A stretch of DNA of 5,458 nucleotides from DATGSF01 sp035302865. Its GTDB lineage: Bacteria; Bacteroidota; Bacteroidia; Chitinophagales; Chitinophagaceae. The DNA lies in assembly GCA_035302865.1 (NCBI GenBank), contig DATGSF010000235.1, forward strand, positions 1-5,458, written 5' to 3'. Positions within the stretch are counted from its first letter, which is position 1. Each line of letters opens with the position of its first letter. Made by a program: the position numbers and the translations under genes. Under the pieces are notes generated by a model. It worked only from the letters and a program-made list of their open reading frames with translations, searched no databases and had not been told where the DNA came from. Positions 1 to 5,458 of the stretch are shown one piece after another.

Positions 1-609
1 AATAAATGGAGCTTTTTTATCCCAAACAGTAGCTGAAATACAAGCTGCTGCTAAGGATTCTAACATAGGAGCTTTTCCTGGAAATTTTCTATATCCATGT
101 CTTCCTAATGAACGTCCTGAAGTATCAATATATAATTCTGCATCTTCTTTATTCCAAAACAAATGGATAACGGCTTGATTTAACTCTGAACTTGTATCAT
201 AGCGTTTTCCTATCTTTTCTCTTAAATGATCATTGATAGCATCTTTAACACGTAAATTGGCAAATAAATTATTATTAATAGTTTCATGAAATACATTACT
301 AGTTATAGAAAAAGTACAATCCTCCATTAAAATATCTTCCCAAGCAAAGGTTTTAACCCATGCATATAGTGTGTCTGGATGATTTATTTTTTTAGTTCCT
401 AAACTATATAGCACTGAACTAGCACAAGTTAATTGAAGATTCAAACGGATACAATCTTTCATCGTTCCATCAATATGTATCCCTGTAGGAAAGCGTTCTT
501 TTATATCAAACCCTAGTTCAATCACTTCTTTTTCCAAATATTCTTGAACTCTATGCAGACAAGTAACAGTAATTGTACTTTTTTCTTCGAAATAATTTAT
601 TTTAGCCAT
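1..609 (-). CDS. rlmL: THUMP-domain rRNA guanine-N2 methyltransferase (RlmL/UPF0020 family), N-terminal part
   Basis: This is the N-terminal 203 codons of a class I SAM-dependent RNA methyltransferase. The 3' end lies beyond the window's left edge, so the catalytic Rossmann domain with its NPPY-type motif is not visible. The protein begins MAKINYFEEK. Residues about 45-165 fit the THUMP RNA-binding domain, including the N-L-R-V-K-D-A-I segment at 118-125. It is followed by the family signature DTSGRSLGRHGYR (162-174) and then APMLESLAAA (180-189), which in E. coli RlmL lead into the methyltransferase domain. In that family the enzyme makes m2G2445 in 23S rRNA; the exact target here is inferred. 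The ATG at 609-607 is the only good start, and a -7-like element sits just upstream, so the mRNA may be nearly leaderless. It is transcribed divergently from the HMG-CoA lyase gene. The family assignment is firm; the precise position specificity is less so. Confidence 0.9.
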   Translation of the reverse strand, partial: MAKINYFEEKSTITVTCLHRVQEYLEKEVIELGFDIKERFPTGIHIDGTMKDCIRLNLQLTCASSVLYSLGTKKINHPDTLYAWVKTFAWEDILMEDCTFSITSNVFHETINNNLFANLRVKDAINDHLREKIGKRYDTSSELNQAVIHLFWNKEDAELYIDTSGRSLGRHGYRKFPGKAPMLESLAAACISATVWDKKAPFI

Positions 610-614
610 AAATA

Positions 615-622
615 CAAAAGTA
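615..622 (-). promoter_or_regulatory. Bacteroidota-type -7 element for the rlmL-like gene
   Basis: Read on the minus strand this is TACTTTTG, a full match to the Bacteroidota -7 consensus TAnnTTTG. It ends only five bases before the ATG at 609, which would put the transcription start at or next to the start codon and give a leaderless or nearly leaderless mRNA. I see no clear TTTG-like -33 element at the expected distance, so the call rests on the -7 box and its position. Confidence 0.5.
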
Positions 623-654
623 AATGAATTATACCACTTAAAAGCTTATAAAAT

Positions 655-671
655 TGCATATTTTTTATGCA
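655..671. repeat. Short inverted repeat in the divergent intergenic region
   Basis: TGCATA (655-660) and TATGCA (666-671) form a perfect six-base inverted repeat around five T residues. It lies between the two divergent promoters and overlaps the expected -33 region of the rightward promoter, so it could be an operator. It could equally be chance in AT-rich DNA, as no known regulator site is recognised. Confidence 0.3.
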
Positions 672-687
672 CTTACTAAACATATCT

Positions 688-695
688 TATCTTTG
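688..695 (+). promoter_or_regulatory. Bacteroidota-type -7 element for the HMG-CoA lyase operon
   Basis: TATCTTTG matches TAnnTTTG exactly. It ends 20 bases before the ATG at 716, which implies a short leader of about 14 bases. The upstream -33 element is weak: only a TATG at 666-669 lies at about the right spacing. No Shine-Dalgarno sequence precedes the ATG, as is usual in this phylum. The promoter probably serves the four genes up to scpA. Confidence 0.6.
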
Positions 696-715
696 CACAA
701 GCAAACAGATAGAAA

Positions 716-1576
716 ATGAGCGCAAAAATATTTATTACAGAATGTCCTAGAGATGCCATGCAAAGTTGGCCGCATCAAATTGCAACACAAGACAAAATTG
801 ATTATCTCAATAAATTATTAAAAGTAGGCTTTGATGTTTTAGATTTCGGATCTTTTGTTTCACCAAAAGCGATTCCCCAAATGGCAGATACGGCCAAAGT
901 TTTAAATAATTTAAATTGGGAAAATAGTGATACTAAATTATTAGCAATAGTTGCAAATAAAAGAGGTGTTGAAGAAGCTGCATCCTATGAAGCAATTCAT
1001 TATTTAGGCTATCCATTTTCTATAAGTGAAACCTTTCAAAAAAACAATACCAATAAAAGTATTGATGAATCAAAGATTTTAGTTGAAGAAGCTCAAAATA
1101 TTGCATTTAAAAACAACAAAAAGTTGTTAATATATTTATCTATGGGCTTTGGAAATCCTTATGGAGAAAAATATAGCCCTGAAATATTATATCAATATTT
1201 AGAGGAATTAAAAAATTTAGGGATTAGGGACTTTGCGATTGCAGATACCACTGGAGTTGCGGATCCTATTTTAATAAAAGAAGTTTTTGAACATATTATT
1301 CCTGCTTTTCCAGATTTAAAAATTGGAGCACATTTTCATGCAAAACAAACAGATGCCTTGCAAAATATTGAAGCAGCTTATCTTGCAGGTTGCCGTCATT
1401 TTGATACAGCAATTTTAGGAATTGGAGGTTGCCCTTTTTCAGGAAGTGAACTGGTTGGTAATATACCAACAGAAGTTATATCAGCTTTTGCTGATAAATA
1501 CAAAATTGATTTAAATTGGAAAGAAAATCAATGGATGGACAGTTTATTATTAGCAAATAAAATATTCAAATCATAA
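716..1576 (+). CDS. Hydroxymethylglutaryl-CoA lyase family protein (DRE-TIM metallolyase)
   Basis: A 286-residue TIM-barrel lyase, slightly shorter than typical HMG-CoA lyases (about 300). The family reaction splits HMG-CoA into acetyl-CoA and acetoacetate, in leucine breakdown or ketone-body metabolism, in the cytoplasm. Visible landmarks are C-PRDAMQ (10-16), matching the family's RDGLQ with Arg12 and Asp13; SFVSPKAIPQMAD (46-58), very close to the canonical motif; ADTTGVADP (176-184); the metal-binding H-F-H (206-208); and the loop GIGGCPFSGSE (235-245) with the conserved Cys239, followed by Asn249. Two positions differ from the human enzyme: Asp43 where human has Glu72, and Ala-Lys after the HxH where human has Asp-Thr. 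Substrate is therefore probably, but not certainly, HMG-CoA. The ATG lies just downstream of a good promoter. It is first in a likely operon, six bases before the next gene. I give no symbol because bacterial naming (mvaB, yngG) varies. Confidence 0.85.
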   Translation: MSAKIFITECPRDAMQSWPHQIATQDKIDYLNKLLKVGFDVLDFGSFVSPKAIPQMADTAKVLNNLNWENSDTKLLAIVANKRGVEEAASYEAIHYLGYPFSISETFQKNNTNKSIDESKILVEEAQNIAFKNNKKLLIYLSMGFGNPYGEKYSPEILYQYLEELKNLGIRDFAIADTTGVADPILIKEVFEHIIPAFPDLKIGAHFHAKQTDALQNIEAAYLAGCRHFDTAILGIGGCPFSGSELVGNIPTEVISAFADKYKIDLNWKENQWMDSLLLANKIFKS

Positions 1577-1582
1577 AACACT

Positions 1583-2599
1583 ATGCAATTAAAATACTAT
1601 TTATTTATACTACCAATTTTAGCTATATTATCTTGCAATTCAAAATCTTCTAATCTGGATTGGAAAAACCAAGAGGTTGAAATTACTAGTATTTCTTTAC
1701 ATAAATCCTTACAAGAATATAAGGATAATCCAAGCTCAGAATCTTATCAAAAGTTTAAAAACAGCTATCCATTTTTTATGGATATTTATTTTAAACATTT
1801 ATTGCCTTGGAGGTTAAAAGAAGACCCAAAAGAGCAAGAAGAACAATTTAAGGAATTTGTATCTTATAAGGATTACAGTAATTTAATTGATACAGTAGTA
1901 CTTGAATATCCTAAAGTTGACCATATTGATAAAGATTTAATCAAACTTTTTAAACATATTAAAGCAACAGATGTGGATTTTATGATACCTGACACTGTAT
2001 TTTATTATACCTCAGGAATCAATCAATCATTTTCTGTAATTTTAAATGAACATTCCATAGCAATATCTTTAGATATGTTTTTAGGAAAAAATTATCCACA
2101 TTATCAAAATATAGAACCTCCAATTCCTAATTTTATTTTATCCAGAATGGAAAGAAGACATATACCTATTTGGGTTGCTCAGAATATTTTCCAAGATTAC
2201 TACCCTTTCCATTTAGAAATGGGTGATTTCTTACAATTAATGTTACAAAAAGGAAAAGAATATTATTTTCTAGAACAAGTTCTTCCTGACTTAAAAATGC
2301 ATGAAATTTTTGGTTATACTCCTGAACAGATGGATTGGGCAGAAAAAAATGAGCGAAATATTTATAATTATTTCCTTGAGAATGAATTATTATATAGTAA
2401 AAATCCTGTAAAAATCATGCGCTTTCTTTCTGAAACCCATAGCACAGTAGATTTCTCTCCAGAAAGTCCAGGAAATTTAGGAAGCTTTATTGGTTGGAAA
2501 ATTATTCGTAAATTTGCAACTTTTAAAAATAACATTAAAGAAGTTATGGATGCAAGTGAAGATGCAACCATACTTAAAAATGCAAAGTACAAACCTTAG
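1583..2599 (+). CDS. gldB: GldB-like gliding motility lipoprotein
   Basis: A 338-residue lipoprotein. The first 18 residues form a type II signal peptide with a hydrophobic core (LFILPILAIL) and a lipobox ending in Leu-Ser-Cys18. The residues after the cysteine (NSKSSN) lack the acidic cluster often seen in surface-exported Bacteroidota lipoproteins, so a periplasm-facing position is likely (inference). The body resembles GldB: YPFFMDIYF (62-70), YYTSGINQSF (141-150), ISLDMFLGKNYPHY (161-174), a Met-Leu-Gln-Lys-Gly-Lys-x-Tyr-Tyr segment (220-228), GYTPEQMDWAEKNE (244-257), and a C-terminal SPGNLGSFIGWKIIR (295-309). In Flavobacterium johnsoniae GldB is needed for gliding and type IX secretion, but homologues also occur in non-gliding Bacteroidota, so motility should not be assumed. 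The usual partner gldC is not next to it. The gene sits 6 bases after the lyase gene and 4 bases before the DUF3078 gene. Confidence 0.8.
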   Translation: MQLKYYLFILPILAILSCNSKSSNLDWKNQEVEITSISLHKSLQEYKDNPSSESYQKFKNSYPFFMDIYFKHLLPWRLKEDPKEQEEQFKEFVSYKDYSNLIDTVVLEYPKVDHIDKDLIKLFKHIKATDVDFMIPDTVFYYTSGINQSFSVILNEHSIAISLDMFLGKNYPHYQNIEPPIPNFILSRMERRHIPIWVAQNIFQDYYPFHLEMGDFLQLMLQKGKEYYFLEQVLPDLKMHEIFGYTPEQMDWAEKNERNIYNYFLENELLYSKNPVKIMRFLSETHSTVDFSPESPGNLGSFIGWKIIRKFATFKNNIKEVMDASEDATILKNAKYKP

Positions 2600-2603
2600 T
2601 TTT

Positions 2604-3635
2604 ATGAAAAAAATTGCTTTAACTGCTGTCATTGCAGTACTAAGTTTAGGTGCAACAAAAAGTTTTGCACAAATTGAAGAAATCAATGAATTCGTTACTA
2701 AAAAGCATAGTAAATCCAAAAATTTAGATACTGTTGCTTGGATTTATAATGGAGAATACCATTTAGGTATAAACCAAGGAATCTTACATAATTGGCAATC
2801 AGGTGGAGAGTTAGCCTCTGCGAATGTAAACAGTTTCTTTAAAGGCAGTCTTATCCGTTACTATCATCGTCATAGTTGGGTTACAAATTTAGATGCAGCA
2901 TATGGATTGTTTTATGCATATTCTAATCATTTCATTCCAAGAAAAACAGATGACCGCATCGATTTAACCTCAAAGTATGGTTATAGTTTAAAAAAGGATA
3001 GTGATTTATTTTTAACTATATTAGGAAATGCAAATACGCAATTTACCAATGCTTATGATTATAATCTTGAAAACTGGAGAGAGGAGTCTATTTCTAGATT
3101 TTTATCTCCTTTATATGTTACTTTAGCTCCTGGTCTTGAATACAGAAGAGGGGAAAATTTAAATTTATTTTTCTCACCAATTGCAGCTAGAATGACTTTT
3201 GCTAGTACAGATTATACTACAAGAAATGAAGAAGGCGCTTTTGGCATTCCATACGGTAAAAAATCAAGATTTGAATTAGGCGCTTATTTTACTGGTAGAT
3301 ATAAGGTAAATTTAGCAGAAAATATTACATATAGAACTCGTTTGGATTTATATAGTAATTATTTAGCTAAAGATGTTTATAAAGATAATGTATTAGTAAA
3401 AAAAGACAATCCTAGCAATATAGATATTCTTTGGGAAAATGATATTTCATTTAAATTTTTCAAATATTTTTCTTTAAATGTTGGAGTATTGGCAATTTAT
3501 GATAACGATATTCCTTTTAGACGTACAACTAAAAATGATTTAGGAGAAATTATTGAAAAAGATGAGCCTTTCCAAGGTTTAGGTTGGTGGCAAATCAAAC
3601 AAACTATGTCTATAGGATTTAATTATACTTTCTAA
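2604..3635 (+). CDS. DUF3078 domain-containing secreted/outer-membrane protein
   Basis: I choose the ATG at 2604 (343 residues) because it begins a clear signal peptide, MKKIALTAVIAVLSLGATKS plus Phe-Ala|Gln, with likely cleavage after Ala22. The reading frame stays open upstream to an ATG at 2490, but that stretch lies wholly inside the GldB-like gene and would bury the signal peptide. The mature protein resembles the DUF3078 family: NQGILHNWQSGGE (57-69), the asparagine/aromatic-rich SWVTNLDAAYG (91-101), and PRKTDDRIDLTSKYGY (112-127). The rest alternates aromatic and polar residues as in a beta-barrel, and it ends in Tyr-Thr-Phe, the C-terminal phenylalanine common in outer-membrane proteins. 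The molecular function is unknown. An outer-membrane location is an inference. It starts four bases after the GldB-like gene and ends 15 bases before scpA, in the same frame as scpA. Confidence 0.8.
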   Translation: MKKIALTAVIAVLSLGATKSFAQIEEINEFVTKKHSKSKNLDTVAWIYNGEYHLGINQGILHNWQSGGELASANVNSFFKGSLIRYYHRHSWVTNLDAAYGLFYAYSNHFIPRKTDDRIDLTSKYGYSLKKDSDLFLTILGNANTQFTNAYDYNLENWREESISRFLSPLYVTLAPGLEYRRGENLNLFFSPIAARMTFASTDYTTRNEEGAFGIPYGKKSRFELGAYFTGRYKVNLAENITYRTRLDLYSNYLAKDVYKDNVLVKKDNPSNIDILWENDISFKFFKYFSLNVGVLAIYDNDIPFRRTTKNDLGEIIEKDEPFQGLGWWQIKQTMSIGFNYTF

Positions 3636-3650
3636 AGATATTATTTAAAA

Positions 3651-4400
3651 GTGGAAACAATATTTAAAATAAAGTTACCCCATTTTGAAGGTCCATTCGA
3701 CCTTCTTTTGTTTTTTATCGAAAGAGATGAAATTGATATTTATGATATTCCAATTCATAAAATAACACAAGATTTCCTAGACTATATCATGGAAATCAAA
3801 GAAATAAACATGGAAATGGCTAGTGATTTTATTTTATTTGTTTCCACTTTAATGCGTATAAAATCAAAAATGCTTCTTCCCAGAAAAGAAATAAATGAAG
3901 CAGGAGAGGAAATTGATCCAAGAGAAGAATTAGTAGCACGTTTATTGGAATATAAAAAATTTAAAGAAATAAGTGCTACACTTAGTGAACTCGAGGATGC
4001 ACGTTTACAATTATTGCAAAGACCTTTAGCTGCAGAGCAGTTAAAATCAATTATAAGAAAAACTCCAAAAGAAAATATTCCTACTGATATTAGTTTATTC
4101 GAACTTCTTCAAGCATTCCATAAAGCTATGGAAAACTATAAATTAAGAGAAGAAAAACCACAACACGTTGTAGTTAAATATAATTACACTATGGAAGGAC
4201 AAAAAAGCTTCTTAATTGATCGAATAAAATCAGAAAAAAAGGTATTTTTTGAGAAAATCTTTCAAAAAATGGATAATAAAATCCATGCTATTTTTACTTT
4301 TCTTGCTATTCTAGAATTAGTGCAATTGAAAAAACTGCAAATACAAGTAGGTGAAACTTATAATAGTTTTCAGCTAACTTGGATAGGTGATTCAATATAA
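3651..4400 (+). CDS. scpA: Segregation and condensation protein A (ScpA, kleisin)
   Basis: A 249-residue kleisin, the usual length for ScpA. With ScpB it bridges the SMC heads in the SMC-ScpAB condensin that compacts and segregates the chromosome. The N-terminal helical domain that binds the SMC neck has the hallmark FEGPFDLLLFFIERDEIDIY (12-31) and then SDFILFVSTLMRIKSKMLLP (58-77). An acidic linker follows (84-120). The C-terminal winged helix carries FTFLAILELVQLKKL (215-229), which matches the part that contacts the other SMC head. The start is GTG at 3651. It is the only plausible one, because the frame is closed by the stop codon of the DUF3078 gene at 3633-3635, with only five non-start codons between. 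No scpB is visible. It is the last gene of the likely operon, and no strong terminator follows. Confidence 0.93.
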   Translation: METIFKIKLPHFEGPFDLLLFFIERDEIDIYDIPIHKITQDFLDYIMEIKEINMEMASDFILFVSTLMRIKSKMLLPRKEINEAGEEIDPREELVARLLEYKKFKEISATLSELEDARLQLLQRPLAAEQLKSIIRKTPKENIPTDISLFELLQAFHKAMENYKLREEKPQHVVVKYNYTMEGQKSFLIDRIKSEKKVFFEKIFQKMDNKIHAIFTFLAILELVQLKKLQIQVGETYNSFQLTWIGDSI

Positions 4401-4462
4401 TACAGCAATGTTCTAAATGATATAGAAATTCCTTTCTAATACTATCTTTAATATATAAACAA

Positions 4463-4477
4463 ACTATTAATAATAGT
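4463..4477. repeat. AT-rich inverted repeat
   Basis: ACTATT (4463-4468) and AATAGT (4472-4477) form a perfect six-base inverted repeat with a three-base centre. It is too AT-rich and too tight in the loop to be a good terminator. It resembles in sequence the palindrome at 4571-4584, which raises the chance that both are protein-binding sites, though this is weak. Confidence 0.3.
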
Positions 4478-4563
4478 ATAATTACACCTTTCCACTCCCT
4501 CTTTCTCTTCTTATAATAAATCTTTTTTATTTAAAATTTAAAATCCACCCTACTCTTAATAAA

Positions 4564-4584
4564 TTCTAATAGTATTCTAATACT
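4564..4584. promoter_or_regulatory. Direct repeat and palindrome upstream of the efflux adaptor, candidate operator
   Basis: TTCTAATAGT (4564-4573) and TTCTAATACT (4575-4584) are near-identical tandem copies with an 11-base period, about one DNA helical turn. A third copy, TTCTAATACT, lies far upstream at 4434-4443. The pair also creates a perfect inverted repeat AGTATT-CT-AATACT at 4571-4584. This lies about 30 bases upstream of the -7 element, just ahead of where the -33 region should be. That is a natural position for a regulator of an efflux operon. No known regulator motif is recognised, so this is a candidate only. Confidence 0.35.
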
Positions 4585-4613
4585 GTTTTAAACCATATAG
4601 TTATTAAACCTTT

Positions 4614-4621
4614 TACCTTTG
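4614..4621 (+). promoter_or_regulatory. Bacteroidota-type -7 element for the efflux adaptor gene
   Basis: TACCTTTG is an exact match to TAnnTTTG and ends 20 bases before the ATG at 4642, the same spacing as the promoter of the lyase operon in this window. The -33 region has no clear TTTG, which would fit a promoter that needs an activator. It suggests the adaptor gene is transcribed separately from scpA. Confidence 0.6.
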
Positions 4622-4641
4622 TAAGGAAATTAATAATACAG

Positions 4642-5458
4642 ATGAAAAACATTCTAAATACTTTATTGTTAGGGACTTTAGTGCTCTCTTTTACAGTCGT
4701 TTCATGTAATAATCAAGAGGAAGAAATAGAAATAGTTGATGTGGAGAAAACAGGAAACACATTAAGCATTAATGAGAACAGTGCTATAAATTTCTTCTAT
4801 TGAAGAATATGAAATCAATCAATCGGAGCATTCAAACACCAAAGAGTTCACAGGTAAAATACAAGCACCTATTGGCACACAAGCTATTGTACATCCTCCT
4901 TTTTCAGGAAAAGTGAGTCAGGTTCAAGTAAGATTAGGACAAAAAATTAAAAAAGGAACCGTACTTTTTTATATGGAAAATGAGGAAGTGTTTGAGTTAC
5001 AAGAAAATTTCAATACCGCTAAAAAAGAATATGAACTAGCTAAATTGAAATTTAAAAGACAAGAAGAGCTATTAAGTCATGGCATCATCAGTCAACAGGA
5101 ATTTGAAGATGAACAAAGAGAATATCATGTTTTTAAATTGCAATATGATCAAATAAAAGCAAATTTAAATCTCTGGAACATTCCTACTAATAATTTACAA
5201 ATTGGACACAGACTTCCAATCGTTGCCCCTATATCAGGACAAATACTTAAAATAAATGTTGCACCTGGAATGTATTTATTAGAGCCTGATGATGCTGAAA
5301 TTATTATTGGAAATACACAGGAATTATGGGTTACTTTATTGCTAAAACCGAAGGAAACAAAAGATTTAAAAGAAGGTCAAGAAGTAGAAATTTGGAATGA
5401 TGTTACAGAAGATTGGGACCAAGCTAAAATAAGCTTTATTTCTTCCATAGTAGATGAA
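4642..5458 (+). pseudogene. RND-type efflux periplasmic adaptor lipoprotein (CusB/CzcB-like), frameshifted and partial
   Basis: Periplasmic adaptor (membrane fusion) proteins link an inner-membrane RND pump to an outer-membrane channel; the CusB/CzcB branch exports metal cations. The first 53 codons (4642-4800, stop TGA 4801) encode a lipoprotein signal, MKNILNTLLLGTLVLSFTVV then Ser-Cys22, and an acidic stretch (NNQEEEIEIVDVEKTG). The body continues in the +1 frame, open from 4790 to the window end (223 codons). It has the first lipoyl half with HPPFSGKVSQVQVRLGQKI (about 4874-4984), a coiled-coil hairpin rich in Lys, Glu and Gln (about 4997-5170), the second lipoyl half APISGQILKINVAPG (about 5216-5335), and the start of the beta-barrel domain with LWVTLLLKP and EGQEVEIW. 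Removing one base near 4791-4793 would join the parts as ...AIN-SSIEEYE... The body frame has no ATG before the middle of the lipoyl domain, so a separate start is unlikely. It may be a true mutation, a sequencing error or, less likely, recoding. The metal substrate is not determinable. A pump gene is expected downstream. Confidence 0.8.

Larger units (their letters stand above)
4401..4641. other. Non-coding AT-rich intergenic region
   Basis: This 241-base gap between scpA and the efflux adaptor contains no credible gene or structured RNA. It holds short repeats (TTCTAATA copies), two small AT-rich inverted repeats and a -7 promoter element near its right end. A pyrimidine-rich stretch (about 4486-4511) lies in its middle. 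No G+C-rich hairpin with a T run is present, so the end of the scpA transcript is not defined by an obvious intrinsic terminator. Confidence 0.7.

Noticed and set aside
2368..2592. Minus-strand open frame of 74 codons
   Set aside because: It is antisense to the conserved 3' end of the GldB-like gene and shows no family resemblance; it is a shadow frame.
2490..2603. Upstream extension of the DUF3078 reading frame to an ATG at 2490
   Set aside because: It lies entirely within the conserved C-terminus of the GldB-like gene and would hide a textbook signal peptide that begins at the ATG at 2604.
2477..2719. Minus-strand open frame of 80 codons
   Set aside because: It spans the junction of two well-supported plus-strand genes and has no recognisable domain; it is a shadow frame.
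4411..4427. TTCTA/TAGAA hairpin just after scpA as a terminator
   Set aside because: The stem is only five mostly A-T pairs with a seven-base loop and is not followed by a T run, so it is too weak to call a terminator.
4642..4803. A stand-alone 53-residue small lipoprotein
   Set aside because: It has a proper lipoprotein signal, but the adaptor body opens in the next frame within the last few codons and lacks its own start, so a frameshifted single gene explains both parts better.
4790..4803. Programmed +1 frameshift of the RF2 type
   Set aside because: There is no CUU-UGA-C context, and the last sense codon UAU would have to re-pair with AUU, which is unfavourable; mutation or sequence error is simpler.

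Overview
The window is AT-rich chromosomal DNA (roughly 30% GC by eye) that looks like a member of the Bacteroidota. The evidence is a GldB-type lipoprotein, a DUF3078 outer-membrane-type protein, promoters matching the Bacteroidota -7 element TAnnTTTG, and no Shine-Dalgarno sequences before the genes. The class (for example Flavobacteriia or Chitinophagia) cannot be fixed from the sequence alone.

Layout. Positions 1-609 (minus strand) hold the N-terminal 203 codons of a THUMP-domain rRNA guanine-N2 methyltransferase (RlmL/UPF0020 family), cut by the window edge. A 106-base divergent intergenic region (610-715) carries a -7-type promoter element for each direction and a short inverted repeat between them. 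Four genes then run on the plus strand with gaps of 6, 4 and 15 bases, so they are probably one operon: an HMG-CoA lyase-family enzyme (716-1576), a GldB-like lipoprotein (1583-2599), a DUF3078 secreted or outer-membrane protein (2604-3635) and the condensin kleisin ScpA (3651-4400, GTG start). A 241-base non-coding stretch (4401-4641) follows. It contains short direct and inverted repeats and a second good -7 element. The last gene (4642 to the window end) is an RND-type efflux periplasmic adaptor lipoprotein (CusB/CzcB-like). Its signal peptide and its body lie in different frames, so it is a frameshifted gene in this sequence.

How the genes relate. The four-gene cluster mixes carbon metabolism, cell-envelope proteins and chromosome segregation. 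It looks like a co-transcribed housekeeping set rather than one pathway. The adaptor gene has its own promoter and probably begins an efflux operon that continues beyond the window. I see no mobile element, CRISPR array, tRNA or rRNA, and no convincing new multi-gene system. The most notable observations are the frameshift in the adaptor gene and the repeat/palindrome cluster upstream of it.
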